Source: Nectonema munidae (taxonomy: Eukaryota; Nematomorpha; Nectonematoida; Nectonematidae). From it: a stretch of 64,000 nt of DNA. Within the stretch, counting starts at the first letter, position 1. Each line of letters opens with the position of its first letter. The translations under genes and the position numbers were made by a program. The stretch lies in assembly GCA_030549495.1 (NCBI GenBank), contig JAUIRK010000058.1, positions 107,501 through 171,500 on the forward strand, given 5' to 3'. This document shows, one piece after another, positions 34,548 through 48,489 of the stretch. The notes under the pieces were generated by a model. It made no database searches. It was given only the letters and a program-made list of their open reading frames with translations, and was not told where the DNA came from.

Positions 34548-34876
34548 AGGTGTGTGGGTCTTAGTTTTAAAAAGCCAAAAAGTCCAAAGTGAAAAATTGA
34601 TTTCAAGTCATTTGGTACGAAAGACGTTTCATAATAATTACTCTTAATTACTGTATTCTGTTTTTATTGCTTAATATAAAATTCAAAATTAGGATTTCTC
34701 TGAAATGACTACAAAAAAATCTAGTTCTTAACGATATGAATGATATATATTGACTATGTACAAAATTGAAAAAGCCGGAGTCATAGCCAAAAACGCTGAA
34801 ACATTTTTGACCGGAACAGGACTTCGAAACCCTGATAAGAAAGATGAATATAAAAATAGAAAAGACAGCATTAACA

Positions 34877-34882
34877 TTTATT
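34877..34882 (-). terminator. GAPDH: GAPDH polyadenylation signal
   Basis: TTTATT on the plus strand, AATAAA on the gene strand, 90 bases beyond the GAPDH stop codon. It is the best hexamer close to the stop. Confidence 0.65.
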
Positions 34883-34972
34883 AATCAAAAGGAACAAAGT
34901 CAAAGAAACGAAAATTTAAAGTAGCAAACAAGATTGCAAAAAGCGAAAGTGAGACAAGAAAGGCATCGATGA

Positions 34973-36768
<1,796 letters not shown>

Positions 36769-36830
36769 TTAGTGCTAAAAATACAAGAGTAACAAGAATA
36801 TACAAAAATTAGTGACAAAAATGGCATACT

Positions 36831-38265
36831 TTAACCCGTTAGTCCCATAAATGGGACGTAATTTAAACGTAAAAAAACAGATTAATTATTCTTTTTTTCT
36901 TTTAATTTTTTGCATATTAAATGAGAACTTTTTTAAAATAATAATAGCTCAGACATATAAAAAATTTTTACTTTAAATATGTTTTTAAATATGTATATAT
37001 AAGCCAAAAAATATCATATATTTAAATGAAATTTTTTTTTATTATGTGAACACAGTTTAAACTATATATCCCATAAATAAACTAAAACTAAAGAAAATAT
37101 TTACAAAAAAATTATATATATTTTATTTTTTAAAAATATTTTTTTCAATTAAGATTTATTTATTTTTCTATTTAATTTTAACCTTGAAATATTCAAGTTT
37201 AAGTATAACTTTTTATAACCTTAGCTCTTTTTATTCATATAGGTGTTTATATAAATTTTAAATATTTAAAAATATTGGTTTTGTTGCTAAAAATGTTTTC
37301 AAAGCACTATATTTTGTCGGAAGATGTAGAAAAAGAGCTAAAGCATTTGGATAAAAAAGAACCCGCTGAAGGTACAGATGTTATTATTCCTCCAAATATA
37401 GATGAAATAACTGATGAAAAAAACTTTGATGAGAATGAAATTTCAGATGAAACAATTTTTAAAGATATGGCAGGCACGTTTGAGGTATTAGTTATAGAAA
37501 ATGAAAGAAGAAAAAGTGTTATATAAAAATAAAAAAGTTAAGAAAAACCAATATATTGAAACTTCAGTTTGGGAAAAGTGCGAACCATTGTATAAAGACG
37601 AATTATTGATTTAATGACTATAAGAAACTTGAAAGTTTGCAGAACAAAAGTACATTTGAAATTTTTAAAGAACTGTTTACAGATGAGTTTGATTGTAGAG
37701 CAAACAAAATTTTATGCAGCACAAAAAATGAAGCTAGTTTTCCAATTGAAACAAATGAACTTAGTATTTTTCTAGGAATACTTTTATTTAGCGGGTATCA
37801 TAGATTACCTCAAGAAAATATGTATTGGGAACATAGTCCTGATTCTGGAATACCTTTTGTTTACAATGCTATGATAAGACAAAGGTTTAACCCATTAACA
37901 TTTATTAATATAAATGACCTATTTTTTTGAAATTTAATATTTTGATGTTAAAATTTTTTATGTAATTAGGAAAAATAAACTTTAAATTATTGATTTTTAA
38001 AAACATTTTTTTAATTTTAAATATTTTTTGTAAAAATTATTAAAATCAATTTAGTTACTTTTTCTTTTTTTTGAAGTCGATTATAATATGTGGAAACAAA
38101 ACTAAGAATTTTTTTATTTTCACTTAAATAAGTTACTGAATATAAAAAAACCTCTTAAATTAACTAAAAATAATCCCAATGTAGTCTTTTGAGTTTTAAA
38201 AAGTCAGAAATTTTTGAAAAGTTTATGATGTTCCCTATAGGAACATTGGACTCAAATGCTAGTAA
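36831..38265 (+). mobile_element. piggyBac element 1, N-terminal transposase piece with both ends
   Basis: The left end is TTAACCCGTTAGTCCCATAA at 36831, with a dyad GTCCCAT/ATGGGAC (36842-36857). The right end, read inversely from 38265, is degenerate (TTACTAGCATTTGAGTCCAAT) and followed by a dyad ATGTTCC/GGAACAT (38228-38246). Plus-strand frames encode an acidic N-terminus (37293-37526) and FEIFKELFTDEF to ENMYWEHSPDSGIPFVYNAM (37655-37890), typical of piggyBac transposases before the DDE core. The catalytic half is absent, so this is an internally deleted, dead copy. It lies within 70 bp of the GAPDH start and would include any upstream leader exon or promoter of that gene. Confidence 0.7.
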
Positions 38266-40152
38266 TATAAGAAAAAAGTTTAACAAATAAAAATTTATTT
38301 ATTTTGAATGATAATCGTAAAAACACAAAGGATGCAAACGAACCTTGCATTGATAACACATCTTTATTGTATTTTTTTTACAGAGGGAACATCTTCCTTG
38401 GGTAAAAGCTGAAATTGGGTGGTGCAGACCATATGTTAGATTTCCAATGTGCTTTCCACTTGGGCCAGGGACAATTTTTGACGTTAGTGCTTTAGAAAAC
38501 AATGAATGCACAATGTCTCTTAGTGAACTCAAGTAAGTCTTTTGAGGTGTTGATCTCACTTCCAAATAAAGTTTTCATGATGCCACAACAGATATACTCA
38601 AGCAATTGATGAAGAGAGGCCAATACCATTTCTTTGAGTGGATGTTAGGACGTACTCCTTACAAACCTGTCAACAAATCCACTCCACCCATACTAGCATT
38701 GTAAAGGCTGAAGCAATCAGGAGATGAAACAAAAATATGTTTTTTCCTTTTGGCTATATCTTTTATTTTGTTCATTTACTTTTTCCAAAAATTGGAAGCT
38801 AAATAAACAACTCTAGTATCTAGCCATTGAACAATTGAAACTTCACCGTCACAAAAAGTTTCCCAAAAATCCTCTCTTTTTCCTTTTTATTTCTTTTGCT
38901 TTTTTAAAAGGACACTTTGACATTCTATTTTCTCTGATTGTTCCCATCGCTTTTACATTTCTTTTGTGCAAAACTTTTAAGAGATCGTAAGACGTAAAAA
39001 AATTATCAAAAAATATATAATGATTATCAACTTCTTTTAGAAGTACACCATCTTTAAAAAATTTAGATCCAAGAGGCAAACTCTGTTCTAGGTCAGCGCA
39101 AGTATATGTAACAAAATAAAAAGGAAACCCCAGATGGTGGTTTCCCAGTTTTTGTACTCAAACTTTATTGGTTTACCTTTCATGTACATTTTAGATGAAT
39201 TTCTACCATAGTAAGAACCATTTGCTCATCTATGGAAAGTTTTTCAGCAAAAAGACCAAACTGTTTCAAGGAAGAATTAAGGAGGTTCTGAATAGGTCTG
39301 ATTTTCGATAATTTATCATTTTTTCTAAATTATCATTGTTACAAAATGTAAACAGGATTTTATATCTTCAAATCGCTTTCTTGACATTTGACTTGCTATA
39401 ACACTACAAAATGTATCATCATCTTTTTCCAATACATTCTTTGCCTCGGTCGTGAGTTATAACCAGATGTGAGAAGAATTCCAGAAACTTATTCAGTTCT
39501 ACTCTATCAAAGTTTAGGCTCCTTTTTTTTGTCCACAATACCTGTTTGTTTCAGTCACTATCAATTCCATCATTTCATCATTAAAAATTCTTTGAAAAAG
39601 AGAAATTGGCTCAATGTTAATCAATTCAGGAAATTTTGCGCAATGGGCAATAATTCTTTATTTTTCAACGATTATACTTTTTCTCCCATTTTGGAAACTC
39701 TCTTTAAGTTTTTTGATGGATCGATGAATTTGTTCTGTTTCTTCATAGGCGCAGACTTCAAAGATCTCAAACATCTTTAGGAAGTTTTTCAAAAATAAAA
39801 TTATTGTCTTCTTCTTCTTCTTCACTGTCAGTAACTTGTCCATAACTCGTGGTCTTATTTCAAAAATTTCTCTATCTAATTGTAAAAGACCTGTTCCACA
39901 AAGATCAAAACTTAAAGGAAGTCAGCGAAGAAAAAAATTGCATCAGATGCTGTTTTGAAAGTTTTCATACAAAAAATTAATTTTAATAAATTCAAATTTT
40001 TTTACTTGGGTTGGCCAACGTTCCAAAAATAGGATGGCTTTTTTTACACATACTAAGCGAAAAAATATTCCATTTAACAATACATTATCTTTATTAGGTT
40101 TAAGTTGAACATAAAAAATATATTGTAAGAATTAGAGTCTTTAATGGGTTAA
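38266..40152 (-). mobile_element. piggyBac element 2, degraded transposase
   Basis: On the minus strand, the TTAACCCATTAAAGAC end at 40152 faces inward, and transposase debris follows. About 39079-38860 encodes NHYIFFDNFFTSYDLLKVLH, a DDE-domain block. About 38565-38300 encodes the C-terminal part with a cysteine-rich finger (CSLCKKNTIKMCYQCKVRLH). Many stops and shifts lie between. The other TTAA end near 38266 is not clear. Orientation is opposite to element 1, so the two are separate insertions or one was inverted. Confidence 0.75.
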
Positions 40153-41390
40153 AAAGAATGCGTCTTTTTTATTTATACTACAAAGACCTAGAAGAATTAA
40201 AAATATTACTTACGAAACAATAAGAAAATTTATAGCTTTATTGTGTAATAATCCATTTCAATATCAAAACAACTTGCCATCTTGCATTTTTATACTTGTT
40301 AGAATACTTTTTGTTAACAAAATAAATACTGTTCAATCAAAATAACTGAGTTTAACAAAATAAATACTGTTCAATCAAAATAATAAATGACAAACGCCTA
40401 AACATATATCATTAAAAAAATATTATTTTCACAGAAATAGCATAAATATAAAAGCCATTTAATATGCGATTTTAAATTTGTATTCTTAGAATGATGATTG
40501 GATTCATAATTTGATTCTTTATTGAGTCGGAACCACGAACGGTTTAAACTGTGACCGTTCTGGAATAATTCCCGTTAATCCCGTAGCAAGAGATCATCGA
40601 ATTTTAATAGGAATTTCTTGAGCTAAAACATTTGCAAAAGTTTAACATTGTCATAAATCATTTAAAAACAAGTCTCGCAAAATAAATTCCAAAATTTTAC
40701 TAATTAAGTAAGACTCGAATATTCAGTATTGGAGCAATGGAAACTCGTTCACCCAAAAACCTGTTAATTTGAAGCATGTTCAATAAAAGGCAAAGCATGT
40801 AGTGAAATCTTTAATGGCAAATTTACATAGCTTAAGGATATCTGTCCACATTGGCAACGCAAATTAATTAAAAAAAAATAATAGCCTGCAGCTTCTCCAA
40901 GTTATTTCAATTTTATATAATCATACGACTTGTTTAGCTTGTGAGTAGACTAAAAACTTTTTGTAACTGTTGCGACTGTTTTAAACCCACGCCCATCCTA
41001 CCTCAATATTTAAACCACATATAAGATTTCAAACTGCTTACCTGGGTAATTTTAGTTTAAAATCTAGAATAAACATCTTATAATTTCAAAGTAGACGGTA
41101 AAATATTAAGATAGTTCAGGAGTAAAATTTAGCTACTAATTGCTAATTATTAAATAAAATGAGGATTTGATCTAAAAGTGTGTATGTACGAGTGTAATAC
41201 CCGTTGCGTAACTTCAAAATGTGTCTATTCGATAACTCGACTGCTTGAATATTGTATTTTCAAAGAAAAATTCATAACTGATTGGAACATCAACAATTTT
41301 ATTTTTAAGTGTTTGAATCTTTATAATTTACTAGAATGGTGTTCGACTACATACATTTAGTGAGAGCAATAAGAACCATAAAATTTCCAA
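40153..41390. other. AT-rich spacer with a 38-bp doublet
   Basis: Empty of recognisable genes. At 40314-40351 and 40352-40385 a 38-bp unit containing AACAAAATAAATACTGTTCA is repeated in tandem. Confidence 0.5.
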
Positions 41391-41396
41391 AAAGGA

Positions 41397-41853
41397 CCAT
41401 ACTGCAATTTAAGAAAGCATTCAAAATTTTGTTCTAAATTCGCGTCAGGCTGCGTCAACACCAGTTAAAGGGTACAGTAAGAATTTAGAATCGATGAATT
41501 TTCTCAAAAATTTTTACACCGCACCAAAGCGGGAGAAAAAAAATCCAAGGATAATAAAATGATTATAAGAATATCAAGGAGTGAGTTTATAAAAAAAAAT
41601 GAGTGAAAATAACGCGTAAAACTGATATTCAAACCATACTGCAATTTAAGAAAGCATTCAAATTTTTGTTCTAAATTCGCGTCAGGCTGCGTCAACACCA
41701 GTTAAAGGGTACAGTAAGAATTTAGAATCTATGAATTTTCTCAAAAATTTTTATACCGCACCAAAGCGAGAAAAAAAAACCCAACGATAATAGAATGATT
41801 ATAAGAATATCAAGGAATAAGTTTATAAAAAAAAAATGAGTGAAATCACACAT
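41397..41853. repeat. Tandem duplication, 237-bp unit, 1.9 copies
   Basis: Unit 1 starts at 41397 and unit 2 at 41634, both with CCATACTGCAATTTAAGAAA. They share GCGTCAGGCTGCGTCAACAC and GTTAAAGGGTACAGTAAG. Identity is about 95% by eye, so the duplication is fairly recent. The sequence is of unknown origin. Confidence 0.85.
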
Positions 41854-41859
41854 TGGAAC

Positions 41860-43890
41860 AAATACGATAACGAAAAAAATTAGTTAGAATCAGAAAACGA
41901 ACTTGGAAATATTTAGGTTAATTTAAATAAAAATACATATATAAAAATTCACATTTAAAATTAGGTAATAAAAATTTTAAAACTCACAGCTTGGAGGAGA
42001 AATGAAGGATTGTTGAAGGAAAAATTAACCAGAAAGGAATGAATAAGTTTAACCTCAACAACAGAAAAAAAAATTAAATTTTAAAATTATTTAAAAATTA
42101 AAAAAATTTCAAGTGTTTGAAAAATATACCATTGGTTTAAATTTTATTTTATAGTATAACATGGATTAGATGAAAGATATAAGTTTTATAGACGGATTAA
42201 AATCTTATATTCTAATACAACTCCGTGGAACACAAGAGTTTGCAATAAGTTCTGGAAAAAATCGTCAATTAATATTAAAAATAAAATATTAATACAATGT
42301 CGAAAAATTTGCTTTCTTTTGTTCCTTTTAGATAAAGTATAAAAAATTCATTACTGTGTTATATGAAAAATATTAAAGGTTTATCGGTTTGGGCTACTTG
42401 TCAAGCACTGTATAACCTATAAATTATTAAACAGAAAACAATATCAAAGTAAATTACATTATAACCTTATAAAAGTATGAGAATATTTGGCTCTGAAAAT
42501 GAATTTTGAACAGAGAATGTTTAGGCCCCTGAAAATTTTTAGAAACGAAGGTCTAGAGAATTCATGGGATTTCTTCAAGAAATATGATTAAATAAAAGAC
42601 CAAAGATTTAAAGTAAAAAATGTTATACAAAGAATTACACAACTTATATAATACCTATGAAAATTTGAATGAGTAGTACAAAACATTGAATAATACAAAC
42701 GCAACCACTATTCCATTATTTATAATTTAATTTTGAGTTTTAAATTTATTCATTGAAAACAAATAAGGAACATAGGATAAAATTAATCACTTACTGCAAT
42801 TTATTATAAGCATAATAGTATAAACACATTTTATAATAAAAAGCATTGGGAAATTTTGGATTAGTTCAAATTATTGATAAATAATGATTTATTTGGGTGA
42901 GGTAAAAATGTACACTGGTTAACACGTAAAAAGTTGCATGATGGATAAATCGTCTTTTTATATTTCTATTAACTTACACGTAAAAAAACTCGGAATTAAA
43001 TGTATGCTTTAGCCCGTTAGCATAAAATCAAAATTGTTAATTTGCTTAATTTTCCATTTACGAATATAAACAACGATTTCATGTAAAAAAATATATCGTA
43101 GAAACTGGTAGTGAGTTTCAAATCGTATTCTATCCAGTGATTTGCAAAAAAAAATTTATTTCCCCCTACACCTTTTCAGCCATCCTTACCTCCCCTCAAT
43201 GTATGAAAAAGAACGAGCCGTCAAATTGCCTTAAATTATTTAAAAAATATAAAAATATACTTATAAACATATAGTTACATTGTAATGCGATTATAAGTAG
43301 TAAAACGACTTTCATCTGTTCCTCTATATTAGAATTAAATTAGTAAAATGGGTGATGTTATGTTATATACACCAGAATATCATGAGAAGTATTAGTTTTT
43401 GCAGGGGCACTAAGTATGTCATATTTCACCTCGAGTCGGTTGAGTATCTTCAGATTGATTGTGAGTAGTTAAAATTCAGACTCAAATAATCACATTGAGT
43501 CATAGAGAATGAGGACAATGTTCGAGTTTTACAATTAATAGTGTGATTGCATCAGTGTTTGCAATTAACAGTTCATATTAGGAATAGTGCATTTGATTTT
43601 TAAAGTCAGCGTACCAGTGTTTGAAATAAAATAAAGGAGTGTATTTAATTTTTAATCTAACAAGTTCCTTTCAAAACTGATGATTGCTTCTCACGATAGC
43701 TATAAATCGTAATCTTGGACCAAGAAAATAGGAGCTGAAATATTTTTTCAGTTTGCTCAAGCTACTGTCCTTAAAATAACTACTTTTGTTACTATCTCTA
43801 AGGTTTATAAAAAAAGAAAGATTGAGAATCTGTTCCATTTTAGAATCAATACTGTTGCGAAAAGTAATCTGCTTCTGCTTCTCTATCTTT
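41860..43890. other. AT-rich spacer, nothing recognised
   Basis: No coding similarity, RNA gene or repeat end was found by eye in about 2 kb. Confidence 0.4.
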
Positions 43891-43899
43891 CAAGTGTAG

Positions 43900-45160
43900 T
43901 TCTGGACGGCACATCTTTAGGATTTTCGACAGAATGAATGTATATGACAGATTTTAGTAGAGAGGTGTGAGAAATTCATTGAGGTAGCCAATAAGTGCAA
44001 TCTGCCAAAAGGTTGAGGTCCTTGGAGCCTCCATTAATAAAATTAGCAAGAGCGACTGTGTTATAGTAGACATTATGATTCACGTCCTTTTGTAGAGATG
44101 ACAATGGCCCAGCGGATGAAGGCTTTGATGGAGGCAATGTTCTGGTACTCGAGGACTCACCATGTGGTTTAGGTATTAGTGAATTCTAACTTCTAAAGAA
44201 ATTCGAAGTCCAAAGAGAAAGGGATCCGTGAACCAGAGCTACAGCCTTGGGAAGTAATCGACAATTTTTCACGAGTGGTGAAAACGCAATAAAGATGGAT
44301 CTATGTCGGCTTTTATGCATTGGTCACTTTATCATGGTTCACGATGTCGAAGAGTGAAAAGACCATATTTAAAGCACTGGCTAACGTTCCGACATAGTAT
44401 TTGACGATTTCCATGACTTTTAGCTGCTAAAATTTGTTAAAAGATGCTTGGCTGAGATGAAAGATGAGCAAAACTGAGAAAGCATTCCAAATATTGGACT
44501 CCTAAATTGAATTGTTAAAGAGTCCTCCTTTTTGAAGTCGATATTGATGTCAAGAAATTAGCTGTTCATGTAAAGTGGCAGATTTTTTGATCTTAATCTT
44601 CTCAGTACACTTCGTTAAAAAGTACAAGAACTTTTAAGTTGTATTCTCTTTACTTTCAGATGGGATGAGCCAGTCATAGATATTAAAAAAGATTTTTATC
44701 TTTGTGTTCGGAAAACGAGAAAAGATAACAAGAGTAAGCGCTATGAGAATAAATTTAAGAATGACGGGTAAAAAATTCTTCACTATCGGCAGTCTTGTAT
44801 CTTTATAGTGAACAATTCGCGGTATCCTTGGGTAATTTTTATCCCATAGAACGCATTGGTGGGATCCACCCGCACCCATCATTTTAAGTTTTCTTCGTTG
44901 ATACGCAATGTGGACGGAGGTGCAAAACGAATATCACGTGCCTTAAACAGCTATTTGAAGAAGGTAAAGTTGTACATCAGGGGTATTTTCCCATTGGCTT
45001 TGGAAACGATGAAACACTGAGATGTAATGAGAGGTCTAGTGCAGTCCTAAATAGGCCAGGGATTACATTTAATTCGAAGAATCTTCTTTGATAAGGACGC
45101 GGCTGAATGTATTTTGAGAAGGAGTGGAATTTCTTAGCCTAAATTATTGGGGCCTATCCA
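43900..45160 (-). mobile_element. Reverse-transcriptase element fossil, family unclear
   Basis: A fossil on the minus strand. About 45000-44840 has an RT-like stretch (motif DPTNAFYGI), and about 44110-43900 has an RNase-H-like end (motif ENPKDVPSR). The arrangement of RT then RNase H fits a DIRS-like, LTR-type or pararetrovirus-like pol rather than a LINE. It is broken many times and old. No terminal repeats were identified. Confidence 0.45.
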
Positions 45161-45199
45161 TGGCGTAGAATGCACATGGTAACTGAAATTGAACTTGAA

Positions 45200-46640
45200 A
45201 TTAAAAATGTATTAGATAAATGCTTAAAATGAAAAGACATACATATATTTAAGTATGAACGAGGGCTGGCAATAGAGTATTGTTATATATTTTTTATATT
45301 TCCCATTATCTTCCCAGGCCACCCATATTAGTAATTAATTTAAATTAATCAATCAAAATAATTATATTATTATTTACAAATAAATAATTTTTTTTTAGTT
45401 TTACGCTGAGAATAATTCTTCTATGTATATTTAACTTATTATGTGTATATTTAAATTTGTTTTGATCTGCTTTTGTGTATTTGGTTATATTTGGGTAAAA
45501 AGTCTCACCTATTTTTGCCGATTATCTTTGCGTGTACGAAATCTTAGCGCGTGTACGAATCTTAGCATACTCGAGTATTGCTTGCAGCTGCAAGGTGGCA
45601 AGAACTTTCAGAGTTGGCCGCGATTCAACTTGATTTCACAGCTGTTTACATCAGCCCGGAGCACATCATTGGTAGTAGTGAATTGAAAGTGTGACTAGGA
45701 GTTTCTGAAGGAGACAGAGGAAGCGAAATATTAAATTATTAAATTCCATCAATAAAATTTTTACTTATGTATCAAATTTATCTAGCTTTTCTGATAGAGA
45801 ATTTTACGTCAAATCAGTAAAATGATATATAAATTTCATTCAAACAGTTTTTATAATAATTTCATAAAAAATAATATTTTTCGGTAAATGTTATAAATTC
45901 ACTAAAATCCTTCTATAGCATAGAATTTGAAGATAAGGCCTTCGTATCTATAAGGCACTAACTTAAAAATCGATAAAAAATAAATTATTAATTTTATTAA
46001 ATAATGCTAGCATATTGCGTGACTGAAATTTCTTTTATTTTCACATAACTCTAGTAATTTCAATGTTGATATAATTATAGCTGTCATTCGTATAGAATGT
46101 AGTCTTTTATACGCATAAAACACCTCAAGATTTTCTTAGCCTACGTCTTTCGTGGTGTACTTCCACAAATAAACTATTTTCAACTCCTTGTTTTCCTCTC
46201 ACAATTTATATAATGTATAATAAAATAGGATTTCAATAAATATTTTAAAAAAGGTTTACTATAACTGAAATTATATTAGGTATATTATTATTACCAAAAA
46301 ATTTTGAACAAAAATTAATATAATTTTTTTTCTGTTTCCTAAGCTTTATTTATTATATCTAAAAAATTTATACATCCGAATTTATTTTAAGCTTTTTGTA
46401 CTGTATATAACACAAAGCAAAAAATTATCTGTAAGGTAAAGTGAAATGACTGCAGATTTTTTTCGAAAAATATTCATCCAAAATTCTATTTTTGAAATTT
46501 TTAATAAACATTGGAATGAAGTTCAATCAAAAAAATTTTACGTTTAGAATCGAGACTTTATAATTTACAAAGATAAAACTTAATATTAAGAAGAGTTTTG
46601 AATATATCTATAAAATATTTAAAGGGTTAAATGAAGAACT
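45200..46640. other. Spacer with a GC-richer patch at 45525-45720
   Basis: Mostly AT-rich. The patch 45525-45720 has a short direct repeat of GCGTGTACGAA (45530 and 45550) and two CAGCTG sites. No gene could be assigned. It could be a promoter, an unrecognised exon or part of a repeat. Confidence 0.35.
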
Positions 46641-46648
46641 AGGTAAAA

Positions 46649-48119
46649 ACAGTAAAATTTTATTGTCGAGTGTATGAATATATTCAGATAAATGCAAATT
46701 TTAAATCTCTACACAAAAATCATTTTAAAACTCTAATATTATGAGAAAAAAATGATCTTTCTGCAATAACTCAGCATAAATTAGGATATCAGACTTAAAG
46801 TTATTTCACTAAATAACTAAAAAGACAAGATCTATATTTTAAAATTAAAAACTATTTTATATTTTTTTACTCTGAATTCAATAATGAAGTAATGGCGGAT
46901 AATTAAAATTCCGAAATTCTCAAGATATTTTGAAGTAGATATTATTCCCCATTTTTTAATATATTTAATCTAAATTTTGATTCTATGTCTATTTTAATTT
47001 TATTTCCTTTAGGTTTTGGCGCTTTTGTGCATAAAGGTAAAAGTAGCGCGTGGTGTTTTCATCGAAAAGGCACAATTGCGCCGCTTGTATCTAACTATAA
47101 GGACAGTATACTTGATGCGGGATCGAAACCAAGACCTTGAGTTATCGAACCCCAGTATCTAACCAATTTTACTCACCTCGCCATATAATCCATTCATATG
47201 ACCTACATAATTTTTATCAATAAAATCGTTATTTTAATATTATGTTCTATAGGCTGTGCTTTTTTCCTTCATGGTCACATGCTATGTTGATATTTATTGT
47301 TTCTATAATATTTTATTAAACTTATTTTCTGCACCATATTTGTTTAAAATGACCGTATAAGAATGTGAAGGCCTATTATTTGTGCGATTTAGATTCTAAA
47401 AATTAGACAAAGTTGCCTAAAATTGCAATATGTTAAGACAACACTAATTTTTAGAAGTGAGGTCCATACTAAATTGCCACACAAAACATCAGAATGCCAT
47501 TTTAGGAGTGACCCATTCAGATAGTACCGAAAAAGTCAAGGGTGAGAAAATAAAAACTCAATTTTTAACCACGGTGTTAACTGTTACAAAGCACGATAAG
47601 GTAGATATATGGATTTTTTTTGAAAAAAAATAAATATCCATGTTCTTTTTATTTGTTTGAAAGAAAATTTCATTTAATATTCAAGGAAATTCCTAGTAAT
47701 TGCTTAGTTTAGCGTGATGCATGAGACTGGATAAAACCTCATCACACCGCAAATATTAAGCATATGAGATGAGGCCAACTGATCAGCACACTATCTTAAA
47801 GTTAGTCTTATAAAAAAAAGTATCCTTTCATCTAAGGAAGAATATTAGTAAAATAAGAATATGGAACATATGATTTATTACTTTATGAAAGTGTCGCACT
47901 ATCTACGCACGCGTATACAAAATTACGAGAAACAATTTCTTTCATTGCTTTTATGTAATTAAGATATTAAACCTTATTTTGTACACATAAACCATTTGCT
48001 TCTTCACAATTTTACCCTTTGTATAAGAAAATTTTATTACTAAAGAGTGTGTTATAATAGACAAATTGGTGCATATTATTGAAGTGTTCATAGCGAGTTA
48101 GCAATAACGCGATTTTACT
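46649..48119. mobile_element. Possible pogo-like element (CAGTAAAAT ends)
   Basis: CAGTAAAATTTTATTGTCGA at 46649 and, inversely from 48119, CAGTAAAATCGCGTTATTGC look like diverged terminal repeats; the right one is followed by TA. The interior is AT-rich and holds a SINE (47026-47190). No transposase is visible. The pairing of the ends is tentative. Confidence 0.3.
47026..47190 (-). mobile_element. tRNA-derived SINE (family S1, diverged)
   Basis: On the minus strand it reads TATATGGCGAGGTGAGTAAA, with GGTTTCGATCCCGC as B box and a body resembling the 57897-58047 copy, ending in an AAGGTAAAAGTAGCGCGTGG-type segment (plus strand). More diverged than the other two S1 copies. Confidence 0.6.
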
Positions 48120-48180
48120 GTATATGAATCTTTTTTTATGACAAACCCAGTTAATTGACGGTGAACAGTAATTAACAATT

Positions 48181-48480
48181 ATGACAGCAACAGATTACGC
48201 AAATATCAACACGGCTATTAAGAGAGGAAAAAAGATGACAGAGGAAGAAATCATCTCTCTGAGAGCAACATTTACAACAAAAGATAGTGATACTCAGAAG
48301 AATTATGATGAAACCACACCACTTATTCAATAACATCCAAGCGCACTTGAGAGGGAATTTTCACCACCCTTCAATTTATCAAGAGCGGCATTCAGTCAGA
48401 TGCTGGCCTTGTTCACAGATTTACTGCAGATATCATTCGCAGGACAAATTGGAAGATTTTCAAATCAAGTATTGGTGAGA
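48181..48480 (+). pseudogene. Coding-like stretch, origin unknown
   Basis: About 100 codons of clearly coding-like composition in an AT-rich setting, starting at ATG 48181 (MTATDYANINTAIKRGKKMT) and open except for one interruption. Charged, helix-prone residues dominate the first half; the second half is more hydrophobic (RAAFSQMLALFTDLL). I recognise no domain. It could be a piece of a mobile element, a host pseudogene or a small exon set. No promoter or intron evidence decides between these. Confidence 0.35.
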
Positions 48481-48489
48481 TGAATTGAT

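Noticed and set aside
37888-37910. Internal TTAACCCATTAA as the left end of a nested second piggyBac
   Set aside because: Transposase similarity seems to continue through it (RFNPLTFININD), so it is more likely ordinary coding sequence; a nested end cannot be excluded.
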